A stretch of DNA of 10,821 bases from Rhodoferax sp. UBA5149 (GCF_002413825.1 NZ_DHXT01000204.1:1-10821), one strand, 5' to 3'; positions 1-7,618 are shown, counted from the first letter of the stretch. Program-made: numbers and translations. The notes: a model not told the origin generated them from the sequence alone.

Positions 1-39
1 GCAAATCAGGTGCTGCAGACCGCAGCCAGGAGCATTTGA
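1..39 (+). CDS. possible 3' end of an upstream gene
   Basis: The first reading frame stays open from base 1 for 12 codons (A-N-Q-V-L-Q-T-A-A-R-S-I) and stops at TGA 37-39. That stop overlaps the A of the puuA ATG, a TGATG junction typical of co-translated operon genes. Too little is present to recognise a protein. In related polyamine clusters a glutamine amidotransferase-type hydrolase (puuD/spuA) or another gamma-glutamylpolyamine synthetase often sits here, but that is only inference from context. The frame could also be open by chance. Confidence 0.25.
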   Translation, partial: ANQVLQTAARSI

Positions 40-1406
40 TGAACGACAAGAAAACAATGAACTTCAATGATTTGGAGCAATGGCTCAATGAACGGCGCGT
101 CACTGAAGTGGAGTGTCTGGTGCCCGACTTGACCGGCGTCGCACGCGGGAAAATTCTGCCACGAGCCAAGTTCACCGAAGATCGTGGCATGCGCTTGCCG
201 CAGGCCGTTGTGGCCATGGGTGTCACGGGGGAGTTCCCGGAAAGTGGTCCCTACTACGACGTGATTGACCCCACCGACAAGGACATGCAGCTGCGCCCGG
301 ACCCCTCGACCGTGCGCATCGTGCCCTGGGCCACCGACCCGACGGCGCAGGTCATCCATGACTGTTTTGACCATCAGGGCAACCTGGTTCCTTTCGCGCC
401 CCGAACCGTGCTGCGCAAGGTCTGTGACCTGTTTGCGGCGGAAGGCCTGCTGCCGATTGTGGCGCCGGAGCTTGAGTTTTATCTGACGGCCCGCAACACC
501 GATCCCAACACCTTGTTGAAACCACCCATAGGCCGAAGCGGTCGTGCCGAGACCTCGCGCCAAGCCTACAGCATTGATGCCGTCAATGAATTCGATCCGC
601 TGTTCGAGGAAATTTACGACTACAGCGACAAGATGGAGTTGAACGTCGATACCTTGATCCACGAGGTCGGCGCGGGTCAGATGGAAATCAACTTCTTTCA
701 TGCTGAACCCATGGGGCTGGCGGACGAGGTGTTTTTTTTCAAGCGCACGGTGCGCGAAGCGGCGTTGCGCCACGACATGTACGCCACTTTCATGGCCAAG
801 CCCATTGCAAGCGAGCCGGGCAGCGCGATGCATGTGCACCAAAGTTTGCTCGATGTCGCAACCGGCAAGAACGTTTTCAGCAACGCGGACGGAACGCCGT
901 CCGAGATGTTCATGCATTACATCGGCGGCTTGCAGCGCTATATTCCCGCGGCCATGGTGCTGGTGGCGCCTTACGTCAACAGCTACCGCCGCTTGTCCCG
1001 CAACACGGCCGCTCCCATCAACATTGAGTGGGGTTACGACAACCGGACCGTGGGTATTCGCTCCCCGATTTCGTCGCCGGAAGCGCGTCGCGTTGAAAAC
1101 CGCGTCATCGGCGCCGACGCCAATCCTTATGTCGCCATGGCGATGACGCTGGCATGCGGCTATCTGGGGATCAAGAACAAGATCAAACCCAAGCCAGAAA
1201 TGAAAGGGGATGCTTACTTGGCGCCGTATGCGCTTCCGCGCAGTCTGGGTGAAGCGCTGGACTGGCTGCGCCGTGAGTCGGATCTGCACGAAGTATTGGG
1301 CAAGGAGTTCATCACGGTCTACTCGGAAATCAAGGAGCTGGAGTTTGACGAGTTCATGAAAGTGATTTCACCCTGGGAGCGCGAGCACCTGTTGCTCCAC
1401 GTTTAA
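39..1406 (+). CDS. puuA: glutamine synthetase family, gamma-glutamylputrescine synthetase type
   Basis: Likely ATP-dependent ligase joining glutamate to putrescine (or a related polyamine), the first step of the gamma-glutamylated putrescine pathway in the cytoplasm. The 455-aa product has the beta-grasp N-terminus (LVPDLTGVARGK, about residues 28-39) and the GS catalytic barrel: metal-binding APELEFY (142-148, E144 and E146), GAGQMEINF near 213-221, HVHQS (265-269), the NIEWGYDNRTVGIRSP stretch (N335, R336) and RVENRVIGADANPY. It lacks the adenylylation-site NLYxLP context of the housekeeping enzyme GlnA and is close in length to E. coli PuuA (472 aa), so a catabolic role is favoured. Start ATG 39 is chosen because AGGAG (28-32) lies 6 nt upstream; an in-frame TTG at 36 is worse placed. 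spuC follows after 30 nt. Exact substrate (putrescine, spermidine or another amine) is not decided by sequence. Confidence 0.85.
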   Translation: MNDKKTMNFNDLEQWLNERRVTEVECLVPDLTGVARGKILPRAKFTEDRGMRLPQAVVAMGVTGEFPESGPYYDVIDPTDKDMQLRPDPSTVRIVPWATDPTAQVIHDCFDHQGNLVPFAPRTVLRKVCDLFAAEGLLPIVAPELEFYLTARNTDPNTLLKPPIGRSGRAETSRQAYSIDAVNEFDPLFEEIYDYSDKMELNVDTLIHEVGAGQMEINFFHAEPMGLADEVFFFKRTVREAALRHDMYATFMAKPIASEPGSAMHVHQSLLDVATGKNVFSNADGTPSEMFMHYIGGLQRYIPAAMVLVAPYVNSYRRLSRNTAAPINIEWGYDNRTVGIRSPISSPEARRVENRVIGADANPYVAMAMTLACGYLGIKNKIKPKPEMKGDAYLAPYALPRSLGEALDWLRRESDLHEVLGKEFITVYSEIKELEFDEFMKVISPWEREHLLLHV

Positions 1407-1436
1407 TCCCGGCGTTTTCAAATAAAGGAAAATTTG

Positions 1437-2834
1437 ATGAATAGCGCTGTTGATACGGCCCTGATCCAGGCACTGGACAGTGCCCACTTCTTGCATCCCT
1501 TCACCGACTTCAAGGCCTTGTCGAGCCAAGGCGCTCGCGTGATGGTCAAAGGCGAAGGCATCTACGTTTGGGATTCCGAGGGCGTTCGCCTGCTCGATGC
1601 CATGAGCGGTTTGTGGTGTGTGAATGTGGGTTACGGACGCCAAGAGCTGGCCGACGCCGCCCATCACCAGATGATGACGCTGCCGTACTACAACAGCTTT
1701 TTCCAGACCACCAACGTGCCAGCGGTTCAGCTGGCGGCCAAGCTGGCCGAATTGGCACCCAACGTGGGTGAACGCAGCTTCCAGCATGTGTTTTACGCAT
1801 CCAGCGGCAGTGAAAGCAACGACTCCAACGTGCGCATGGTGCGCCGCTATTGGGACCTGCTGGGCCAACCGCAGCGCAAGGTCATCATCAGTCGGCTGAA
1901 TGCCTACCATGGCAGTACGATGGCGGGCGCCTCTTTGGGTGGCATGAGTGGCATGCACGCGCAAGGGGACCTGCCGATACCCAACATCACGCACATTGAG
2001 CAGCCTTACTTTTTTGAAAATGGCCGACCCGGTGAAAGCGAAGCCGACTTCGGGATTCGTTCTGCCGGTTGGCTGGAGACGAAAATTCTCGAACTCGGCG
2101 CGGATAAAGTGGCCGCGTTCATCGCCGAGCCGATCCAGGGCGCGGGTGGCGTCATTATTCCGCCTGCGACCTACTGGCCGGAGATCCAGCGCATTGTTGA
2201 CAAGTACGGAATTCTGCTGATCAGTGATGAGGTGATTTGCGCTTTTGGTCGGCTCGGGCATTGGTTTGGTTATGAAAAGTTTGGCTACCAACCTGATCTG
2301 GTGACCTTCGCCAAGGCCGTCACCAGTGGCTACATCCCCTTGGGTGGCGTGATGGTGGGGGACCGGGTTGCCAAAGTACTGATTGACAAAGGCGGCGAAT
2401 TCAACCACGGCTACACCTACAGCGGACATCCGGTGGCGTGTGCCGTGGGCTTGGCCAATCTGGGTGTCATGGAGCGCGAACAGTTGCCCCAGCGCGTGCG
2501 CGATGATATTGGCCCTTATCTGGCCCGACGTTACCTGGAAATCGGCGAACACCCCTTGGTTGGGATGGCTGAAACATGCGGTTTCATGGCCGGGCTGGTG
2601 CTGGTCAAAAACAAGGCAGGTCGTGAGCGCTTTGACGAGAGTCTGTCGGTGGGCATGATCTGTAGGGGGCACTGCTTCCGCAATGGCCTGATCATGCGGG
2701 CCGTGGGAGACCGCATGATTATTGCGCCGCCACTCACCATGACGCACTCCCAAATTGATGAAATGGTGGCCTTGATTGTTCGCTGCCTGGATTTGACCTA
2801 CCAGGATGTCAAAAAGAAGGGTTGGTTGAGCTAG
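1437..2834 (+). CDS. spuC: class III aminotransferase, putrescine/polyamine-pyruvate type
   Basis: PLP-dependent aminotransferase expected to move the terminal amino group of putrescine (or another diamine) to pyruvate, giving 4-aminobutanal and alanine. The 465-aa protein matches the SpuC/YgjG-like group in length and motifs: cofactor phosphate region YASSGSESND around 121-130, NAYHGSTMAGASLGG, AFIAEPIQGAGG, ISDEVICAFGRLG with PLP-ring Asp264, and the Schiff-base Lys293 in TFAKAVTSGYIPLGG. Start ATG 1437 has AAAGGAA (1424-1430) 6 nt upstream; the in-frame TTG at 1434 is less likely. The 30-nt gap to puuA suggests one transcript and gives the cell two routes into putrescine breakdown (gamma-glutamylation and direct transamination). 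Related enzymes can use beta-alanine, GABA or taurine-type donors, so donor specificity is inferred from neighbours. The 80-nt gap after it has a short GCCGTG-G-CACGGC palindrome at 2852-2864 without a T-run, so no terminator. Confidence 0.85.
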   Translation: MNSAVDTALIQALDSAHFLHPFTDFKALSSQGARVMVKGEGIYVWDSEGVRLLDAMSGLWCVNVGYGRQELADAAHHQMMTLPYYNSFFQTTNVPAVQLAAKLAELAPNVGERSFQHVFYASSGSESNDSNVRMVRRYWDLLGQPQRKVIISRLNAYHGSTMAGASLGGMSGMHAQGDLPIPNITHIEQPYFFENGRPGESEADFGIRSAGWLETKILELGADKVAAFIAEPIQGAGGVIIPPATYWPEIQRIVDKYGILLISDEVICAFGRLGHWFGYEKFGYQPDLVTFAKAVTSGYIPLGGVMVGDRVAKVLIDKGGEFNHGYTYSGHPVACAVGLANLGVMEREQLPQRVRDDIGPYLARRYLEIGEHPLVGMAETCGFMAGLVLVKNKAGRERFDESLSVGMICRGHCFRNGLIMRAVGDRMIIAPPLTMTHSQIDEMVALIVRCLDLTYQDVKKKGWLS

Positions 2835-2914
2835 GGATGGCGTGCGTGGGGGCCGTGGCACGGCGGTTACCATTCTGATTTTCACCACGTTCGATCGATT
2901 TTCAGGGGAATGAG

Positions 2915-4090
2915 TTGCGTACTGCGATGGGAAACAGTTGGATGGGCGAGCAGATAGAAGAAGTCGGGCAACAAGGCGTAGCGCCATTTTTGCAAATCAA
3001 ACGGGTCGTCAAGCAATTCGATGAGGTCTTTGCGGTGGACGATGTGTCCCTGGATATCCAGCAGGGTGAAATCTTTGCCTTGCTGGGCTCCTCGGGCTGT
3101 GGCAAGTCCACGCTGTTGCGCATGCTGGCGGGGTTTGAGTTGCCGACATCCGGGCAGATCCTATTGGGCGGGCGGGACATCGTCGGACTCGCGCCGTACG
3201 AGCGCCCGATCAACATGATGTTCCAGAGCTATGCGCTGTTCCCCCACCTCAGCGTGTGGGACAACATTGCGTTTGGCTTGCGTCGGGATAAGCTGCCCAG
3301 GGCGGAAATTGAGGCACGCGTCGATCAGATGCTGGAATTGGTGGAGCTCAAGCCTTATGCGAAACGCAAACCGCACCAACTCTCGGGTGGCCAGCAGCAG
3401 CGCGTAGCGCTGGCACGCAGCCTGGCCAAGCGACCGCAGCTGTTGCTGCTTGATGAACCCCTCGGCGCGCTGGATGCGAAGTTGCGCGAGAGAACCCAGC
3501 TTGAATTGGTGGACATCATCGAAAAAGTGGGCGTCACCTGTGTCATGGTCACGCACGACCAGGAAGAAGCCATGACGATGGCCACGCGAATCGGCGTGAT
3601 GAGCGACGGCAAGATTTTGCAAATCGGGCAGCCCGCAGAGATTTATGAAACACCGAATTGCCGCTTTGTGGCCGATTTCGTTGGCAGTGTGAATCTGTTC
3701 CAGGGCACCGTTGAGGTCGACGAAGCTGACCACGTTGTTATTGCGTCCCCCGAGTGTCGGCACTACGTGAGCCATGGCATCACAGGCACGAGTGGTATGC
3801 CGGTCCACGTCGCCGTGCGGCCCGAAAAAATGAGTATCCAGCAGAGACCTCCTCATGATGAGGAGCGGGAGTCACCGGCGCAGGTCGGGTTCAACCTCGC
3901 GCGGGGCGTGATCAAGAATTTGGCTTACCTTGGCAGTCTCACCACATACCACGTCCAGCTGGACGGGGGAACAACTGTTGTCAAGGTCACGCACACCAAC
4001 GCCGCGCGACACGATGCCACGCAGCTGACCTGGGGCGACCGGGTGTATGTGTGGTGGTGTGGCAGTGATGTTGTGGTTTTGACAAGGTGA
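2915..4090 (+). CDS. potG: polyamine ABC transporter ATP-binding protein (PotG/PotA family)
   Basis: Cytoplasmic ATPase that powers putrescine/polyamine import. Numbered from TTG 2915 (391 aa): Walker A GSSGCGKST with Lys64, ABC signature LSGGQ (156-160), Walker B LLLLDEP with Asp180 and Glu181, H-loop His214 in MVTHDQEEAMT, then a C-terminal TOBE-type domain (VHVAVRPEKM, later NLAYLGSLTTYHV and LTWGDRVYVWW). The whole protein resembles E. coli PotG (377 aa) more than generic PotA. Start is uncertain: TTG 2915 is preceded by AGGGGAA (2904-2910), the best-placed purine run, while in-frame ATGs at 2927 and 2942 (387 and 382 aa) lack a good Shine-Dalgarno but give lengths nearer PotG. It ends 7 nt before potH, so the transporter genes are co-transcribed. 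Confidence 0.88.
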   Translation: MRTAMGNSWMGEQIEEVGQQGVAPFLQIKRVVKQFDEVFAVDDVSLDIQQGEIFALLGSSGCGKSTLLRMLAGFELPTSGQILLGGRDIVGLAPYERPINMMFQSYALFPHLSVWDNIAFGLRRDKLPRAEIEARVDQMLELVELKPYAKRKPHQLSGGQQQRVALARSLAKRPQLLLLDEPLGALDAKLRERTQLELVDIIEKVGVTCVMVTHDQEEAMTMATRIGVMSDGKILQIGQPAEIYETPNCRFVADFVGSVNLFQGTVEVDEADHVVIASPECRHYVSHGITGTSGMPVHVAVRPEKMSIQQRPPHDEERESPAQVGFNLARGVIKNLAYLGSLTTYHVQLDGGTTVVKVTHTNAARHDATQLTWGDRVYVWWCGSDVVVLTR

Positions 4091-4097
4091 CAAGGCT

Positions 4098-5024
4098 ATG
4101 AGCGCGGCCATCGCACCGAGACTCTCTTTGTACGACAAGCTCACCGGGGCTTGGGGCCGAACGGCCGTCATTGGCTTGCCGCTGGCATTCCTGCTGGTTT
4201 TCTTTTTATTGCCGTTTCTGGTGGTTTTCAAGATCAGCGTGTCCGAAATGGACAACGCGGTTTTTAAAGACCTGTTTGTGTGGGCTGATGGCGTACTGCA
4301 GCTCAAGGTCAAGCTTGGCAATTACATTTTTATCGCGCAGGATGACCTCTATTTTCAGACCTACCTGAGTTCACTGAAGTTCGCCGGTTTGACGACCGCG
4401 ATTTGCCTGCTGATGGCCTATCCGTTTGCGTACTTCATGGCGCGAAGCCCGGCCAGCACGCGCCCCGCCCTGCTGATGCTGGTCATGCTGCCATTCTGGA
4501 CCTCGTTTTTATTGCGTGTGTACGCCTGGAAAATGCTGTTGACCGACAACGGCGTTTTCAACAATCTTGCGATTCAGGCAGGGCTGATTTCAGAACCGCT
4601 GAAGATGATCAATACGCCGTTTTCTTTGGTCTTGGGCATGGTGTACACCTATCTGCCGTTCATGATTCTTCCCTTGTATGCCAATCTCGTCAAAATGGAC
4701 TTGCGCTTGCTGGAGGCGGCGCAAGATCTCGGCGCGACGCCGTGGCAGGCGTTTTGGCGCATCACGGTGCCGCTGTCCAAGAGCGGCATCATTGCCGGCT
4801 CGGCGCTGGTTTTCATTCCCTGCGTGGGGGAGTTCGTGATTCCCGAATTGTTGGGGGGCCCTGAGACCCTGATGATTGGACGGGTGTTGTGGGATGAATT
4901 TTTCAGTAACAACGACTGGCCCATGGCTGCCACGGTGGCGGTGGTCATGGTGTTGCTGGTTATTGTTCCGCTGGCCCTGTTCAACAAGTACCAGGCTGAA
5001 AGCACGGCGGGAGGCCGCGCATGA
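4098..5024 (+). CDS. potH: polyamine ABC transporter permease (PotH/PotB family)
   Basis: Inner-membrane permease subunit, 308 aa. Six hydrophobic segments are visible at about 24-46, 94-115, 124-145, 174-197, 231-253 and 275-296. The cytoplasmic EAA loop (EAAQDLGATPWQAFWRITVP, 206-225) is the docking site for the ATPase. Blocks such as LPFWTSFLLRVYAW, FIPCVGEFVIPELLGG and MIGRVLWDEFF are those of PotH (E. coli PotH is 317 aa). It partners with PotI to form the membrane channel. Start ATG 4098 follows the potG stop by 7 nt, with AAGG at 4092-4095 too close for ideal spacing and AAGGTGA (4084-4090) within the potG end as a better ribosome-binding site. Its stop overlaps the potI start by 4 nt (ATGA), so translation is probably coupled. 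Confidence 0.9.
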   Translation: MSAAIAPRLSLYDKLTGAWGRTAVIGLPLAFLLVFFLLPFLVVFKISVSEMDNAVFKDLFVWADGVLQLKVKLGNYIFIAQDDLYFQTYLSSLKFAGLTTAICLLMAYPFAYFMARSPASTRPALLMLVMLPFWTSFLLRVYAWKMLLTDNGVFNNLAIQAGLISEPLKMINTPFSLVLGMVYTYLPFMILPLYANLVKMDLRLLEAAQDLGATPWQAFWRITVPLSKSGIIAGSALVFIPCVGEFVIPELLGGPETLMIGRVLWDEFFSNNDWPMAATVAVVMVLLVIVPLALFNKYQAESTAGGRA

Positions 5025-5887
5025 AGTTCAATGCGGGTCGCGTGACGTCCAGGGTGTGGATGGGCGCCGTATTTGCTTTCCTCTACCTCCCGATACTGAC
5101 TCTGGTTGTGCTGAGTTTTAACGGCAGCCCGATGGTCACCAGTTGGGGCGGCTGGTCCTTGCGCTGGTATGAAGCTTTAGCCCGCGACGTCGAGCTGATT
5201 GCCGGCTTCAAGTTGTCCCTGGAAATTGCGTTTTTAACAGCCTGTGCGTCGGTGCTGCTGGGCACCTTGGCGGCGCTGGCCTTGACCCGCTTCAAGCGCT
5301 TTGCGGGGCGCACATTTTTTGTCGGCATGGTGAATTCACCTCTGGTGATGCCGGAAGTCATCATTGGCTTGTCATTGCTGCTGATGCTGGTGTCGGTCCA
5401 GCGTGCCTTTGGTTTCCCGGATCGTGGCTTGATGACGATTTGGTTCGGCCACACCTTGCTTGGCATGGCCTACGCCACGGTTGTGGTGCAGTCGCGCTTG
5501 CAGGAAATGAGCCCCCAACTGGAAGAGACAGCGCAGGATTTGGGCTGCCGCCCTTGGCAGGTTTTCTTTCTGGTGACCTTGCCGCTGATTTCGCAGGCCA
5601 TCGGCTCGGCCTGGCTTTTGACTTTCACTTTGTCGCTCGATGATGTGGTGCTTTCCGCGTTTCTCTCGGGCCCGGGTTCCACCACCATGCCAATCATCAT
5701 TTTCAGCCGTGCCCGGCTGGGCTTGAGTCCCAGTGTCAACACGGTGGCGACACTGACGGTGGCTGTCGTCAGTGTCGGGGTGGTACTTGCAAGCCTCTGG
5801 ATGTCGCGCGCGCAACGCAGGCGTGCGCAAGAGATGTCGGCGGCGTTCCGGAGTGCCGGTACCTTGGCCGTTGCGGCGGTCCGTTGA
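5021..5887 (+). CDS. potI: polyamine ABC transporter permease (PotI/PotC family)
   Basis: Second inner-membrane permease of the putrescine/polyamine importer, 288 aa against 281 aa in E. coli PotI. Hydrophobic segments lie near 13-33, 65-88, 98-125, 141-157, 189-210 and 240-260. The EAA-type loop (EETAQDLGCRPWQVFFLVTLP, about 168-188) and the family block SLDDVVLSAFLSGPGSTTMP (205-224) are both present. It starts in an ATGA overlap with potH. A basic C-terminal tail (SRAQRRRAQ) is probably cytoplasmic. No periplasmic binding protein gene follows: the cluster ends here and AT-rich DNA begins, so the PotF-type receptor must be encoded upstream of the window or elsewhere. Confidence 0.9.
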   Translation: MKFNAGRVTSRVWMGAVFAFLYLPILTLVVLSFNGSPMVTSWGGWSLRWYEALARDVELIAGFKLSLEIAFLTACASVLLGTLAALALTRFKRFAGRTFFVGMVNSPLVMPEVIIGLSLLLMLVSVQRAFGFPDRGLMTIWFGHTLLGMAYATVVVQSRLQEMSPQLEETAQDLGCRPWQVFFLVTLPLISQAIGSAWLLTFTLSLDDVVLSAFLSGPGSTTMPIIIFSRARLGLSPSVNTVATLTVAVVSVGVVLASLWMSRAQRRRAQEMSAAFRSAGTLAVAAVR

Positions 5888-5907
5888 TGCGTTTTGAGAT
5901 TCAGTAG

Positions 5908-5928
5908 AAGAACGATTGGCTCGTTTTT
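5908..5928 (+). terminator. weak possible terminator after potI
   Basis: An 8-bp stem (AAGAACGA with TCGTTTTT, one G-U pair) closes a 5-nt TTGGC loop, 20 nt after the potI stop, and runs into T residues. The stem is AT-rich and the T-run is partly used in pairing, so intrinsic termination would be weak. It is the only terminator-like structure before the aceA control region. Confidence 0.3.
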
Positions 5929-6029
5929 ACAATATAAAAATCACTTTTCATATTATAAAATATTGAATTTTTGCGTCGTGTTTATTTTTCTCAAGATGAA
6001 AAATTCAATTTCACATTGAGAATTATAAA

Positions 6030-6059
6030 TTGCAAGCTATTGATTAAATTCAATTTAAT
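6030..6059 (+). promoter_or_regulatory. candidate sigma70 promoter for aceA
   Basis: TTGCAA (6030-6035) and TTTAAT (6054-6059, 5 of 6 to TATAAT) are separated by 18 bp, which would place transcription start near 6066. The -35 box matches only 4 of 6, and in such AT-rich DNA chance matches are frequent. If correct, the mirrored palindromes at 6061-6108 lie across the start site and early transcribed region, a repressor-like position. Confidence 0.3.
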
Positions 6060-6060
6060 T

Positions 6061-6108
6061 TATGTCTTCTATAAGACATAAGATTAATAAAAGTCTTATA
6101 GAAGACTT
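6061..6108. promoter_or_regulatory. pair of mirrored palindromic operators upstream of aceA
   Basis: Site A (6061-6080) has arms TATGTCTT/AAGACATA around CTAT. Site B (6091-6108) has arms AAGTCTT/AAGACTT around ATAG. The 14-bp cores, GTCTTCTATAAGAC (6064-6077) and GTCTTATAGAAGAC (6093-6106), are exact reverse complements, so each is a near-palindrome and together they form a larger inverted repeat. Centres are 29 bp apart. This is the look of two dimer sites for one regulator, placed 75-122 bp before the aceA start codon. The regulator is not in the window and I do not name it. A cruciform or RNA hairpin between the two cores is also possible. Confidence 0.6.
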
Positions 6109-6182
6109 AGAATTGCTCCATGCGCACTGGATCAACCGAGCGACCGGTGCAGACTGTTTTAATTTACCTAAGGAGTGATTTC

Positions 6183-7502
6183 ATGCCGCAAACCATCACC
6201 GAACAATTGAGCCGCGAACAACAAATCGCCGCCCTCGAAAAAGACTGGGCCACCAACCCCCGCTGGAAAGGTATCAAGCGCGGTTACAGCGCCGCTGACG
6301 TCGTGCGTCTGCGTGGCTCTTTCCCGATTGAGCACACCTTGGCTCGCCGCGGTGCTGAGAAACTCTGGAATCTGGTGAACACAGAGCCCTACGTCAATTG
6401 CCTGGGCGCACTGACCGGCGGTCAAGCCATGCAACAAGTCAAGGCTGGCGTGAAGGCCATCTACTTGTCGGGCTGGCAAGTTGCGGCTGACAACAACTCG
6501 TACGCGTCCATGTATCCGGACCAGTCACTGTACCCGGTGGACTCGGTGCCGACTGTGGTCGAGCGCATCAACAACACGTTCCGCCGCGCTGATGAGATTC
6601 AGCACTCCAGAGGTATTGACGCTGGCGACAAGGGCTACATTGACAACTTCGCGCCGATCGTGGCTGATGCCGAAGCTGGTTTCGGTGGTGTGTTGAATGC
6701 GTTTGAGCTGATGAAGGCCATGATCAAGTCCGGTGCGGCAGGCGTGCACTGGGAAGACCAGTTGGCGTCGGTCAAAAAATGCGGTCACATGGGCGGCAAG
6801 GTCTTGGTGCCGACCGCTGAAGCTTGCCAAAAATTGATCGCTGCGCGTATGGCGGCTGACGTCTGCGGTGTGCCGACCTTGGTGATCGCCCGTACCGATG
6901 CTGAAGCGGCTGACTTGCTGACCAGCGACTACGACGAGAACGACAAGCCATTCCTGACCGGCGAGCGCACGGCTGAAGGCTTCTACAAGACCAACAAGGG
7001 CATGGATCAAGCCATCTCCCGCGCTATCGCTTACGCTGACTACGCCGATCTGGTGTGGTGCGAAACCGGCACGCCTGACCTTGCATTCGCCAAGAAATTT
7101 GCAGATGCAGTGCACGCCAAGCACCCCGGCAAAATGTTGGCTTACAACTGTTCGCCATCGTTCAACTGGAAGAAGAACCTGGACGATGCCACCATCGCCA
7201 AGTTCCAGAAAGAACTGGGCGCCATGGGTTACAAGTACCAGTTCATCACCCTGGCCGGCATCCACTCCATGTGGTACAACATGTTCGACTTGGCGCAGGA
7301 CTACGTGGCACGTGGCATGACGGCCTACATCGAGAAGGTGCAAGAGCCCGAGTTCGCCGCTCGTGACCGTGGTTACACCTTCGTGTCGCACCAGCAAGAA
7401 GTGGGCACCGGTTACTTCGACGAAGTCACCACCGTGATTCAAGGCGGCAAGTCCAGCGTGACCGCGCTGACTGGCTCCACCGAAGAAGAGCAGTTCCACT
7501 AA
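6183..7502 (+). CDS. aceA: isocitrate lyase
   Basis: Cleaves isocitrate to glyoxylate and succinate, the first step of the glyoxylate shunt needed for growth on acetate, fatty acids and other C2-yielding substrates. The 439-aa protein is near E. coli AceA (434 aa). The active-site motif KKCGHMGGK has catalytic Cys200 (Cys195 in E. coli). Also seen are the N-terminal LGALTGGQAMQQVKAG and SGWQVAADNN blocks, the metal-site region PIVADAEAGFGG, the substrate-binding NCSPSFNWKKNLDD, and QFITLAGIHSMWYNMFDLA. Start ATG 6183 (MPQTITEQ) is chosen because AAGGAG (6170-6175) lies 7 nt upstream and the protein then begins like its homologues. An in-frame ATG at 6120 would add 21 unlike residues with no ribosome-binding site. 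The gene is monocistronic: AT-rich control DNA precedes it and a strong terminator follows. No malate synthase gene is adjacent. Confidence 0.97.
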   Translation: MPQTITEQLSREQQIAALEKDWATNPRWKGIKRGYSAADVVRLRGSFPIEHTLARRGAEKLWNLVNTEPYVNCLGALTGGQAMQQVKAGVKAIYLSGWQVAADNNSYASMYPDQSLYPVDSVPTVVERINNTFRRADEIQHSRGIDAGDKGYIDNFAPIVADAEAGFGGVLNAFELMKAMIKSGAAGVHWEDQLASVKKCGHMGGKVLVPTAEACQKLIAARMAADVCGVPTLVIARTDAEAADLLTSDYDENDKPFLTGERTAEGFYKTNKGMDQAISRAIAYADYADLVWCETGTPDLAFAKKFADAVHAKHPGKMLAYNCSPSFNWKKNLDDATIAKFQKELGAMGYKYQFITLAGIHSMWYNMFDLAQDYVARGMTAYIEKVQEPEFAARDRGYTFVSHQQEVGTGYFDEVTTVIQGGKSSVTALTGSTEEEQFH

Positions 7503-7522
7503 GCAGCATTGCTGAGTCAATA

Positions 7523-7566
7523 AAGGGCTTGTGTCATCCAGCAATGGGTGACGCAGGCCCTTTTTT
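7523..7566 (+). terminator. strong intrinsic terminator of aceA
   Basis: A 17-bp stem (7523-7539 with 7546-7562), fully paired when three G-U wobbles are allowed, closes a 6-nt AGCAAT loop and ends in TTTTTT (7561-7566). It begins 20 nt after the aceA stop. It should isolate aceA from the thrS operon. Confidence 0.92.
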
Positions 7567-7574
7567 GTTAAACT
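7548..7574 (+). promoter_or_regulatory. weak candidate promoter for the thrS leader
   Basis: TGTTAAACT (7566-7574) resembles an extended -10 element (TGnTATAAT, 4 of 6 in the hexamer), and GTGACG (7548-7553) is a poor -35 at 15-bp spacing, inside the aceA terminator. It would start RNA near 7581, just before the leader ORF at 7619. Offered mainly because the strong terminator at 7566 means that thrS needs a promoter between there and 7619 if the leader ORF is real. Confidence 0.2.
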
Positions 7575-7618
7575 CGACGCCTCAACCCTGCAACAAGAGC
7601 GAGAAAGGCAGTCTGGTT

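Larger units (their letters stand above)
5888..6182 (+). promoter_or_regulatory. AT-rich aceA control region, no gene
   Basis: About 295 bp between potI and aceA hold no convincing gene. Most of the stretch (roughly 5920-6115) is far richer in A and T than the flanking coding DNA. It contains stacked symmetric elements: an imperfect palindrome TTCATATTATAAAATATTGAA-like at 5947-5967; an 11-bp inverted repeat ATTGAATTTTT (5962-5972) / AAAAATTCAAT (5999-6009); a 7-bp inverted repeat TTCTCAA (5988-5994) / TTGAGAA (6016-6022); an 11-bp direct repeat AAATTCAATTT (6001-6011 and 6046-6056, 45 bp apart); and the mirrored operators at 6061-6108. A small hairpin GCACTGG/CCGGTGC (6124-6130 with 6144-6150) lies in the 5' UTR. 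Such density suggests binding of several regulators or a nucleoid protein. Isocitrate lyase genes are commonly controlled by carbon source. Confidence 0.7.

Noticed and set aside
6..1289. 427-codon antisense open frame opposite puuA
   Set aside because: Low-complexity His/Arg/Val-rich translation caused by codon bias of the sense gene; no recognisable domain.
2852..2864. Terminator between spuC and potG
   Set aside because: The GCCGTG-G-CACGGC palindrome has almost no loop and no T-run, so it should not stop transcription.
1368..2987. 539-codon antisense open frame opposite spuC
   Set aside because: It mirrors a clear aminotransferase gene in GC-rich DNA, is rich in His/Gln/Arg without family motifs, and has no ribosome-binding site or context of its own. 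The sense strand carries the recognisable protein.
6120..6182. Extended N-terminus of isocitrate lyase from ATG 6120
   Set aside because: The extra 21 residues do not resemble AceA and have no Shine-Dalgarno, while ATG 6183 has AAGGAG at 7 nt.
6525..7544. 339-codon antisense open frame opposite aceA
   Set aside because: Shadow of isocitrate lyase codon usage; it begins inside the aceA terminator region and shows no motif.
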